From assembly GCA_964554535.1 (NCBI GenBank), contig CAZKPB010000010.1:1-64000 (forward strand): a stretch of DNA of 64,000 bases. Direction: 5' to 3'. Below, in pieces: positions 33,015 through 40,880 of this stretch. This DNA is from DMER64 sp964554535 (GTDB lineage: Bacteria; Bacteroidota; Bacteroidia; Bacteroidales; UBA932). The notes beneath the pieces were generated by a model. The model was given only the letters and a program-made list of their open reading frames with translations, made no database searches and had not been told where the DNA came from. The number at the start of each line of letters is the position of its first letter. The first letter of the stretch is position 1. The translations under genes were made by a program, and so were the position numbers.

Positions 33015-36000
33015 ACCGCATCATTACAAAGATACAGGCCTACAAGTTGTACTGGCCGCTGGCAGTTGCCCTGTGCTGCCTGTTGCTCTCCTTTGCGGAA
33101 CTCTCGTCCAACAACCAGCGCGCCCGCCGTTTGGAACGGGTAGAACGCGTCCTGCACCGCAAACAGCGGAAAGTGGAAAACCTGGCCCTGCAGGCACTGA
33201 ACGCTCCGTCCGCAGAGTGGTTGTCCCCGCACAAGGTCAAGGAAGATATGGTGCTGTACAAATACGTAAAAGACAGCCTTGTGTCGTGGGTAAATACGTT
33301 CCCCATCATTAACGACAGTTACACTCCGGACGCCGTTTTCCCCAACCTCTCTTTCTTTGCCCGCAACCGTCTTCAAGAAAAACCACTGGCTCAGGCCAAC
33401 GAGTTTGAGCAATACCTCAATTTGGGAAGTGCCTGGTATGTGGTACGCGTATATACCAAAGGCGACGTATCCATCCTTACCGGCATTCTCATAAAGACCG
33501 ACTTCCCGTTCAGCAATAATTTTGTCAGTTCCAAAGCCAACAAGTCCCTGCACCTCCCCTCCTACTGTTCCATTGTGCCACTCAACCGGGACGAGGGGTT
33601 TGTGATCTTCGGCAAAGAGGACGGCATTTTGTTCACCATTCTCAGTGACGTATCGCTCCAAAAATACCCGCCCTCCATCATTCTGCGGTGGCTGGCCCTG
33701 TTTTTTACCTTGCTGTTTTTTGTGTTGCGGCTTATTCAGCACCGCTCCACCTCGCGGGCGTTCTACCTGTTGGCGGCATTGGCAGGGGCCCGCATTGTGT
33801 GTTTTGTGTTTGCGCCCGCACTCAAGATGTCCACTATGTTTTTCTCGCCCCTGCTCTATGCCGGAGGGGCGCTGGAAAGTTCCCTGGCATCCCTCGTGTT
33901 CAGTACCCTGCTTATTACATTGGGTTGCTGGGCCATCTACTACGTACGCCACGACACCGCACATTTATACATGCACTTCAAACCCTTATGGCGCCACCTT
34001 ACCGTTTGGTTCCAAGTGATTATCGGCGTGGGTCTCATTCTATTTATCCACCACGCCATCAAATCGTTGGCCCTCAACTCCAGCATTGTTCTGGAATTGT
34101 TCAAACTGGATGAAATTGACGGTTACACCATTCTGGCATACGCCACCTTCTCGCTGCTGTTCCTGTCTCTGTATCTGATGTTGCGCACCATGCTGGTGGT
34201 GCAGAATATTCCTCGCAGCCGTTTTATAATGCAGCCAAAATTCATCTATGTTTTCCTGCTGGTGGCCGCTTGCTATACCCTTATGGGAGTAAGCCTGTAC
34301 GGCCGTCAGAAAGAAATTCTTCGCTATCAGGTATGGATACAGAAAATGGCCGTGGAAAGGGACCTTGACCTGGAAATACAAATACGCCGGGTGGAAAAGA
34401 TGATTGCCATGGACCCCATTCTGTCCATAATGATTCAGATGGAGCAGAATACCGATGTCATTCTGGAACGTATTCAGGAAAATTATTTTTCCGATTTTCT
34501 GCAACGCTATCAGATCCAGGTGACCGTGTGCGCCCCGGGCGACGTACTTATGGTGGACGGGGTACCCAATCCTGTGCCCTGCTACAATTTTTTCCACAGT
34601 GAACTGCTGCGCTACGGCAGCCCGCTCTCTGAAGACTCCCAGTTTTACCACCGCACCAACAGCCTGGGCAATATCAGCTACCTGGGCGTATTCACCTACT
34701 ACAATTACGGAGGTTCGCTTGACCTGTACATAGAAATTGACGCCCGTTACGTCAAGGACGCGCTCGGCTATCCGTCCCTGCTGTCCGACAAATCGCAGCT
34801 GGACAAGTTCAAACTGCCTTACAATTACTCCTACGCCAAATACGTGGACAACAAGCTCACCTCAAGCAGCGGCCAGTACACCTACACCAGCATCCTTTCC
34901 ATCCCGCTGGAAGAAGGGTTCTCCTCCCGGACGGACAATGGACAACTTCATTATTTCTATCAGTCGGGAAACCGTGCGGTAGTAATATCCCGGCCTACCC
35001 GCTCACCCTTTCCCTATCTGGTGGCCTTTTCTTATATCTTCCTCTTTTACGGGGCGTTGTTCTCGCTGTACCTGGGCACCTTCCGCCGCAAACAGTTCCG
35101 CATGAACCTGCCCAAACATTCGTTTCGGCGCAAAATCACCTGGCTGCTGGTAGGTTCTCTGGTGGTGGCGCTCATCTTCATGGCCACCGGAAGTCTGGGA
35201 TTCGGACTAAGCCTGTACGAGCGCAGCAACGAACGCCAGATGGAAGACCAGATGCAGACGGCCAAGGCGTTTCTGGAAGAATACATCCGCAAGGCAGACC
35301 ACAGCAACGACCCGGTCAGCAATATGGTGGAACTGCTCAGCACGCTTAATCGGCTTTCCACCAACGTCCAGATACAGGTGCACCTGTATGACCCGGAAGG
35401 TCGTCTTATGCGGTCGTCCCAACCCGAAATATTTGAGCAGCACCTTATGAGTACGCGTATGGACGGCCTGGCCTTCAGCACCCTCAAACAACGCGAGACC
35501 CCCCAGTACACCCACAAGGAACACATAGGCACCTTACAGTACTACGCCATGTACGCCCCGCTCTACAACACCCGGGGCGAACTGGCCGCCTACATCAACG
35601 TACCCTACCTGTCGGGGCAGACCGACGTTACCAAGGAAACCACCACCATTGCCGCCGCCGTGATCAACCTCTACCTGATCCTGCTACTGGTCGCGATCAT
35701 CCTCAGTTTCACCGTATCCAACCAGCTTACAAGGCCCCTGGCCGAGTTGAGCGAGAATATGAGCCGTCTGGACGTAACCCAGAAAGCCGAGCCCATCAAC
35801 TACTCGGGTGACAACGAGTTGGGCACCCTGGTCAAGGCCTACAACAAGATGGTGGAAGACCTGGATGAGAGTACGCGTGCCCTGGCCCAGTCAGAACGCG
35901 AACAGGCGTGGAGGGAAATGGCACGCCAGATTGCGCACGAAATCAAGAACCCGCTGACTCCCATGCGGTTAAGTATCCAGCACCTGGTACGCCTCAAGAA

Positions 36001-36574
36001 CGAAGGTTCGCCCAAATGGACCCAGCGTTTTGACAGTGTGGCCGACTCCCTACTGGAACAGATAGACATTCTGGCCGAGGCCGCCTCGGAGTTTTCCAAC
36101 TTCTCACGCTTCTATATGGAAGACCCCACCGAAGTGGAACTCAATGCGCTCATTAAGGAACACATTGTGCTGTTTAACACCTCCGACCATATACACATTC
36201 ATTTTAACTCGTCCGTAAAGGAAGCCGTGGTAATGGGACGTCGTTCCCAGCTGGCCCGCCTGTTGGTCAACCTGCTCTCCAATGCCGTACAGGCGCTGGA
36301 AGACCTTTACATTGGCGTGATTACCATTACCCTGACCCTTGACGGGGACTACTACCTGCTGCAGATTGCAGACAACGGCCCGGGTGTGGCCCCGGAAAAC
36401 AGGGACAAACTGTTCAAACCCAACTTCACCACCAAATCCAGCGGCACGGGATTGGGTCTGACTATATGCCGGGGGATTCTGGAGCAGAGCCAGGGAGAAA
36501 TCTACTACACGCCCTCGGAATGGGGCGGTGCCTGTTTCAATGTAAGAATTCCGGCAGCCGGTCTATCTAAATAA
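33011..36574 (+). CDS. Very large NtrY-like membrane sensor histidine kinase
   Basis: 1187 residues from the ATG at 33011. Predicted order: membrane helix 1 (about 10-30), a periplasmic domain (about 35-220), a block of about six membrane helices (about 225-430), a second periplasmic domain (about 435-665), two helices (about 668-690 and 711-733), a third external domain (about 735-880), a last helix (about 885-908), HAMP (about 905-955), HisKA with QIAHEIKNPLTPMRLSI (phospho-His about 975), and HATPase with NLLSNAVQAL (about 1087) and DNGPGV plus GTGLGL. The HEIKNPLTP box is typical of NtrY kinases. It converges with a sigma-54 activator, overlapping it by 12 bases, and that protein is its likely partner. 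It is coupled to rlmH by ATGA. Confidence 0.9.
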   Translation: MNRIITKIQAYKLYWPLAVALCCLLLSFAELSSNNQRARRLERVERVLHRKQRKVENLALQALNAPSAEWLSPHKVKEDMVLYKYVKDSLVSWVNTFPIINDSYTPDAVFPNLSFFARNRLQEKPLAQANEFEQYLNLGSAWYVVRVYTKGDVSILTGILIKTDFPFSNNFVSSKANKSLHLPSYCSIVPLNRDEGFVIFGKEDGILFTILSDVSLQKYPPSIILRWLALFFTLLFFVLRLIQHRSTSRAFYLLAALAGARIVCFVFAPALKMSTMFFSPLLYAGGALESSLASLVFSTLLITLGCWAIYYVRHDTAHLYMHFKPLWRHLTVWFQVIIGVGLILFIHHAIKSLALNSSIVLELFKLDEIDGYTILAYATFSLLFLSLYLMLRTMLVVQNIPRSRFIMQPKFIYVFLLVAACYTLMGVSLYGRQKEILRYQVWIQKMAVERDLDLEIQIRRVEKMIAMDPILSIMIQMEQNTDVILERIQENYFSDFLQRYQIQVTVCAPGDVLMVDGVPNPVPCYNFFHSELLRYGSPLSEDSQFYHRTNSLGNISYLGVFTYYNYGGSLDLYIEIDARYVKDALGYPSLLSDKSQLDKFKLPYNYSYAKYVDNKLTSSSGQYTYTSILSIPLEEGFSSRTDNGQLHYFYQSGNRAVVISRPTRSPFPYLVAFSYIFLFYGALFSLYLGTFRRKQFRMNLPKHSFRRKITWLLVGSLVVALIFMATGSLGFGLSLYERSNERQMEDQMQTAKAFLEEYIRKADHSNDPVSNMVELLSTLNRLSTNVQIQVHLYDPEGRLMRSSQPEIFEQHLMSTRMDGLAFSTLKQRETPQYTHKEHIGTLQYYAMYAPLYNTRGELAAYINVPYLSGQTDVTKETTTIAAAVINLYLILLLVAIILSFTVSNQLTRPLAELSENMSRLDVTQKAEPINYSGDNELGTLVKAYNKMVEDLDESTRALAQSEREQAWREMARQIAHEIKNPLTPMRLSIQHLVRLKNEGSPKWTQRFDSVADSLLEQIDILAEAASEFSNFSRFYMEDPTEVELNALIKEHIVLFNTSDHIHIHFNSSVKEAVVMGRRSQLARLLVNLLSNAVQALEDLYIGVITITLTLDGDYYLLQIADNGPGVAPENRDKLFKPNFTTKSSGTGLGLTICRGILEQSQGEIYYTPSEWGGACFNVRIPAAGLSK

Positions 36575-37732
36575 AGGATTGGCGTAGGCTTCCACATCTT
36601 CCAGGGTGATTACCCCGTTGGACAGAATAATCAGCCTTTCCATCACATTGCGCAGTTCACGGATATTCCCCGTCCACTGATGCTTTTGCAGTTCTTCAAT
36701 GGCTTGAGGGGTGATGGTGCGTTTGACCATTCCGTATTCGGCGCAAATCTGGTCCAGAAAATAATCGGCCAGCAGGGGAATGTCTTCTTTGCGCTCGGCC
36801 AGAGTGGGAACGCGGATGACTATGACGCTCAGGCGGTGGTACAGGTCTTCTCGGAAATTCCCCTTTTCAATCTCGGCCTGAAGGTCCTTGTTGGTGGCCG
36901 CCACTACCCGCACCCGCACGCTAATGTCCTTGTCCGAACCCACGCGGGTGATTTTATTTTCCTGCAGTACGCGCAACACCTTGGCTTGGGCGGCCAGCGA
37001 CATATCTCCAATCTCATCCAGAAAAAGCGTGCCGCCGTCGGCCTGCTCAAATTTTCCTTTATGCTGTTTCACGGCCGATGTAAAAGAACCTTTTTCGTGC
37101 CCGAACAATTCACTCTCAATCAATTCACCGGGAATAGCCGCACAGTTTACTTCTACAAAGGGCATGGTCGCGCGCGGGCTTTTCTCGTGCAACAAACGGG
37201 CAATCAATTCCTTGCCGGTACCATTTGAGCCGGTAATGAGCACTCGGGCCTCGGTTGCCGCCACCCTGTCCACCATTTCCAGAATTTTTTTGATGGCCGG
37301 AGACTCGCCCACCAGATGGGGCTCTTTCACCGATTTCTTTTTTAAGGTTTTGTTTTCCTGCACCAGCGTGGTCTTGTCCGTGGCATTGCGCAGGGTTATG
37401 AGAATCCGGTTAAGGTCCAGCGGTTTTTCAATAAAATCGTATGCGCCTTTCTTGATGCATTCCACGGCCGTGTCAATGTTGCCGTGGCCAGATATCATGA
37501 TTACCGGCACATCAGCCCCCATCTCCATAATTTTTTCCAAAACTTCTATGCCGTCCATTCCGGGCATTTTGATATCACAGAAGACCGTATCCACCGGTTT
37601 GTCGGCCTGTGCCACAATTTCCAGGGCGCGCTCTCCGTTCTCGGCCAGAAGGACCTCGTGGTCTTCGTATTCCAGAATTTCTTTTAAAGTATTTCGGATG
37701 CTTTTTTCGTCGTCAACTATTAAAATACGCAT
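36563..37732 (-). CDS. NtrC-family response regulator lacking a DNA-binding domain
   Basis: 389 residues. The receiver domain (1-120) has Asp7, Asp8, phospho-acceptor Asp53 and Lys103. The sigma-54 AAA+ domain (about 140-380) has Walker A GSNGTGKE, Walker B GGTLFLDEIGD, and GSFTSA in place of the usual GAFTGA sigma-54 contact loop. The protein ends about 10 residues after the AAA+ lid region, so the Fis-type helix-turn-helix that NtrC carries is missing. It may act from solution, as proposed for FlgR-type activators, or on few promoters. It is convergent with the giant sensor kinase and divergent from cmk. Confidence 0.88.
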   Translation of the reverse strand: MRILIVDDEKSIRNTLKEILEYEDHEVLLAENGERALEIVAQADKPVDTVFCDIKMPGMDGIEVLEKIMEMGADVPVIMISGHGNIDTAVECIKKGAYDFIEKPLDLNRILITLRNATDKTTLVQENKTLKKKSVKEPHLVGESPAIKKILEMVDRVAATEARVLITGSNGTGKELIARLLHEKSPRATMPFVEVNCAAIPGELIESELFGHEKGSFTSAVKQHKGKFEQADGGTLFLDEIGDMSLAAQAKVLRVLQENKITRVGSDKDISVRVRVVAATNKDLQAEIEKGNFREDLYHRLSVIVIRVPTLAERKEDIPLLADYFLDQICAEYGMVKRTITPQAIEELQKHQWTGNIRELRNVMERLIILSNGVITLEDVEAYANPLFR

Positions 37733-37785
37733 AATTGAATTTAGGGTTGTTGAAAAGTGGCTGTAAAGATAAGGGGAATTTTCCT

Positions 37786-37793
37786 TACTTTTG
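37786..37793 (+). promoter_or_regulatory. -7 box of cmk
   Basis: TACTTTTG matches TAnnTTTG, with the cmk ATG 14 bases downstream at 37807. No convincing TTTG lies 19-21 bases upstream. A related TATCTTTA faces the other way (37771-37764) toward the response regulator gene. Confidence 0.4.
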
Positions 37794-37806
37794 AAGTCTG
37801 CAATTT

Positions 37807-38508
37807 ATGAAAAAAATTATTATAGCCATTGACGGACTTTCCTCGACCGGCAAAAGTACCTTTGCCAAAGCCATAGCTGCTGCACTGGGTTACAAGTACC
37901 TGGATTCCGGTGCCTGCTACCGTGCCGTGACCCTGTATGCCTTGCAGAACGGTTTGATTGACAGCAATTCGGACATTGACTGTCCCGCGCTTAAAGCCGC
38001 CCTGCCCCTATTGCAAATAGACTTCAGAGTCAATCCCCATACACTCCGTAACGAGGCATTCCTCAATGGCCGGAATGTGGAACAGCTCATACGCACCCTC
38101 AACGTTTCTAACAACGTAAGCGCCGTCTCGTCCCTAGATTTTGTACGCGCCTGGGTGGATCGGTTGCTGCACCGCTGGGGAGAGGGAAAAGGCATTGTGA
38201 TGGATGGAAGGGACATTGGCACGGCGGTATTTCCTCAGGCCGAGCTTAAAATCTTCATGACCGCCCCCGCCGCCATCAGGGCGCAGAGACGCTTCAAGGA
38301 AATGACGACCAACGGAGAAAAGACCACCTTTGAAGAAGTGCTTTCTAACGTGGAAAGCCGGGACTATCAGGATTCGCACCGCAAAACCCACCCCCTGGTA
38401 CAGGCTCCCGACGCCATTGTACTGGACAACGGACAAATGAGCGTGGAGCAACAAATGGACTGGTTTATGAAACTCTTTGAAGAAAAATGGGGTACCGCGT
38501 CACAATAG
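37807..38508 (+). CDS. cmk: Cytidylate kinase
   Basis: 233 residues. Phosphorylates CMP and dCMP. P-loop IDGLSSTGKSTFAKAIA (about 9-25) and MDGRDIGTAVFP (about 133-144) are the family signatures. The 3' end overlaps ispH by 22 bases, so the two are cotranscribed. Confidence 0.96.
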   Translation: MKKIIIAIDGLSSTGKSTFAKAIAAALGYKYLDSGACYRAVTLYALQNGLIDSNSDIDCPALKAALPLLQIDFRVNPHTLRNEAFLNGRNVEQLIRTLNVSNNVSAVSSLDFVRAWVDRLLHRWGEGKGIVMDGRDIGTAVFPQAELKIFMTAPAAIRAQRRFKEMTTNGEKTTFEEVLSNVESRDYQDSHRKTHPLVQAPDAIVLDNGQMSVEQQMDWFMKLFEEKWGTASQ

Positions 38509-39368
38509 ACTCTCATTCGGGTTTCTGTCCCGGAGTCATTCACGCCATTGAGCAGGCCGAACTCCTGCTCGGGGACTCCCGGCCTCTCTATTCGTTGGGA
38601 GCTATTGTCCACAACAATGAGGAGTTGCAGCGCCTGGAGCGTAGCGGACTGAAGGTGATTACCGCTACTGAGCTGACACAACTGCCCCCCCATTCCCGGG
38701 TACTTATCCGGGCGCACGGAGAGCCGCCGCAGACCTACCTTACCGCGCGGGAACAACAACTGGAAATCATTGAATGCACCTGCCCGGTAGTTCTGAAACT
38801 GCAACAGCACATCAAAAAAGAATACGAGCGGCTGCAACCGTTGCACGGGACCTTGCTGATCTTCGGGAAACGAGGTCATGCCGAGGTAAATGCACTGGTA
38901 GGCCAGACCGGAGGAGGAGCCGTTGTCATTGAAACGGCCGCAGAAGTGTCCGCCTGCAACCTGTCAAACGGGCCTGTCTCCCTCTTTTCCCAAACCACCA
39001 AGGACCCCGAAGCCTATGAAGCGCTCCGCCGGAGTGTCGGTGAGGCTGTCGTCAGCCAGGGAGGAGACATCAGCCGTTTCACCTGTTTCCATACCATCTG
39101 CCGGCAGGTATCGGGCCGGACCGCCGTACTCAGGGAATTTGCCCTGGCACACGGGGTGATTCTGTTTGTCAGCGGCAGGGAAAGTTCCAACGGACGGGTC
39201 CTCTTTGAAATATGCCGCAGCGTCAATCCGCGCAGTTATTCCATTGAAAAAGAATCCGACATTTCTCCGCTGTGGTTCAACCCGCAAGACAGCGTAGGCA
39301 TATGCGGGGCCACTTCCACCCCCAAATGGCTCATGAGACGGGTGGCTCAAAGAGTGGCACAGCTATGA
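38487..39368 (+). CDS. ispH: 4-hydroxy-3-methylbut-2-enyl diphosphate reductase
   Basis: 293 residues. The last MEP-pathway enzyme, an iron-sulphur reductase that forms IPP and DMAPP. The three cluster cysteines are in SGFCPGV (about 14), ECTCPVV (about 96) and FHTICRQ (about 205); the substrate-site motifs ESSNGRV and GATSTPKW are also present. The third-cysteine context TICRQVSGR differs slightly from the common NTICxAT form. The stop overlaps the next gene as ATGA. Confidence 0.94.
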   Translation: MGYRVTIDSHSGFCPGVIHAIEQAELLLGDSRPLYSLGAIVHNNEELQRLERSGLKVITATELTQLPPHSRVLIRAHGEPPQTYLTAREQQLEIIECTCPVVLKLQQHIKKEYERLQPLHGTLLIFGKRGHAEVNALVGQTGGGAVVIETAAEVSACNLSNGPVSLFSQTTKDPEAYEALRRSVGEAVVSQGGDISRFTCFHTICRQVSGRTAVLREFALAHGVILFVSGRESSNGRVLFEICRSVNPRSYSIEKESDISPLWFNPQDSVGICGATSTPKWLMRRVAQRVAQL

Positions 39369-40867
39369 TGGTACAAGTACTTTTTCCTCTGGGGCTTTCC
39401 GGAAGCCTGTCGTATTCCGTTCCGGAAGCAATGGGTCCGCTCATAAAGCCCGGTGTGCAGGTAACCGCCCCCATTGCCCGACGCAACGAGGTCGGCGTGG
39501 TAACCGACATCACCGCCGCCACCGACCCGTCAGAAGAAAAAACGCTCAAAGAGATTGTCAGAGTAGAAGAATCCCTGCCCGTAATCACTCCGCAAGCATT
39601 GGCCCTCTGGCAACAGATAGGCGCGTACTACCTCACTCCCATAGGCGTGGTGGCCAAAATGGCCCTTCCTTCCTGGCGGTTCAAACGCCGCAGTGCGGGT
39701 ACCGTTTTGGAGGCGCCCGCTCCGCTTGTTCCGGGGAAACCAATTGTTTTTCAGGCGCATAATCCCATTGATTTTTACCACCGTCAACTGCTCGAACAAA
39801 TAGTGGCCGGGCGGCAGTGCCTGCTGCTGTGTGCCTCGGCCGGTGCCTGCGACCTGCTCTATGACAGGCTGTCGGCACGGTTGCAGATTCCCGTCTACTG
39901 TTATCACTCGCAAAGAAGCCTGAAAGAATTGAACGCCGCCCGCAAAGACCTGTACGCCGGTGTCCCTTGTGCAGTCATAGGGATGCAGCGCGCCTTGTTT
40001 TTGCCCTTCACACGTGCGGGACTGGTGATGGTGGACAAAGAGCAGGAGCCGGCGCACAAAATCACCGATTCGGCCCCACGGATGCACACCACCGAGGCCG
40101 CCCTTTTCTTTGCTCAAATATACGGGGCTCAGGTAATCCTCAACTGTGAAACACTCTCTTTGGAAACGCTTTACAACATAGAGCAGCAAAAATTCGTCCG
40201 GGAAGGGGGTCCTTCCCCCGCACGCCGCATCACCGTAGAGAACCCCTACAAGACGGCCGAGTATATCAAACAACTGCAACAACAGGGAAAAACGGTCTGG
40301 GAATACGACCCGGCCACCTGCCGGCCGGCCCAACTGTACGGTTTGGAAAGCGGTACGGCAGATGCTGTTGTCATACACCGCTCGGAAGAGCTACTCTCCA
40401 AAAAAGGGTTCCGCGCCACCGAACTGGCCTGGCGACTGATAGATTACGCCTCTTACCTTTGCCCTCTGGTTATAGTGGAAACGACCGACCGCAACGACAA
40501 TTTTTTCCGGGCGGCGGAGCAATTGTTTCCCTTATCCTTTGCCAATCAATTGTTGCAGGAAAGGCAACAATATCATTACCCGCCCTACACACGCCTTATT
40601 GCACTGACCCTGCGTCACCGGAGCCAAAGTGCCGCACGTGATGCCGCCGCACAATGGCAGGAACTGCTGGAAAACCAGCATTTTCCGTTTGAAATATTCG
40701 GGCCCTACCCGGTCAACGAAGCCGGTTCACTGCTGTTTTCAGAACAATTTCTGTTGAGCCTTCCAAGGAATATCAATTCCAGGACCGTCAAGGAAAGACT
40801 GGAGTTGCTGATGCACCGGATGCCGGGAGGGCCGGGTCAGATCCAGGTAGATGTAGACCCGCTGTAA
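39365..40867 (+). CDS. priA: Degenerate PriA (primosomal protein N') without helicase motifs
   Basis: 500 residues, against roughly 730-830 for normal PriA. The N-terminal 3'-DNA-binding domain is recognisable (LFPLGLSGSLSYSVPE, about 5-20, then IKPGVQVTAPIARRNEVGVV). The next block aligns with helicase lobe 1, yet the Walker A GKT is absent, DEEH is VDKEQE, and the ATPSLESY motif reads CETLSLETLYN. The cysteine-rich zinc module is missing and lobe 2 is shortened. The C-terminal PriA motif QQYHYPPYTRLIALTLRHRS is kept. The frame is open throughout, so this is not a simple frameshift. It probably binds DNA or partners without unwinding. A second, complete priA elsewhere cannot be excluded. It is coupled to ispH by ATGA. 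Confidence 0.82.
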   Translation: MMVQVLFPLGLSGSLSYSVPEAMGPLIKPGVQVTAPIARRNEVGVVTDITAATDPSEEKTLKEIVRVEESLPVITPQALALWQQIGAYYLTPIGVVAKMALPSWRFKRRSAGTVLEAPAPLVPGKPIVFQAHNPIDFYHRQLLEQIVAGRQCLLLCASAGACDLLYDRLSARLQIPVYCYHSQRSLKELNAARKDLYAGVPCAVIGMQRALFLPFTRAGLVMVDKEQEPAHKITDSAPRMHTTEAALFFAQIYGAQVILNCETLSLETLYNIEQQKFVREGGPSPARRITVENPYKTAEYIKQLQQQGKTVWEYDPATCRPAQLYGLESGTADAVVIHRSEELLSKKGFRATELAWRLIDYASYLCPLVIVETTDRNDNFFRAAEQLFPLSFANQLLQERQQYHYPPYTRLIALTLRHRSQSAARDAAAQWQELLENQHFPFEIFGPYPVNEAGSLLFSEQFLLSLPRNINSRTVKERLELLMHRMPGGPGQIQVDVDPL

Positions 40868-40880
40868 AGGCTTTTACAGC
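40861..40880. terminator. Hairpin spanning the two convergent stop codons
   Basis: GCTGTAAA (40861-40868) and TTTACAGC (40873-40880) form an eight-base stem around GGCT. The stop codons of the PriA-like gene (40865-40867) and of the lytic transglycosylase gene (40874-40876, minus strand) lie inside the arms. There is no strong T run, so it may be a weak bidirectional terminator or an mRNA 3' end stabiliser. Confidence 0.45.

Noticed and set aside
39365..40867. Frameshifted or split priA
   Set aside because: The frame is open from the N-terminal DNA-binding domain to the C-terminal PriA motif. The missing motifs are replaced by other residues rather than cut by a stop or frame change.
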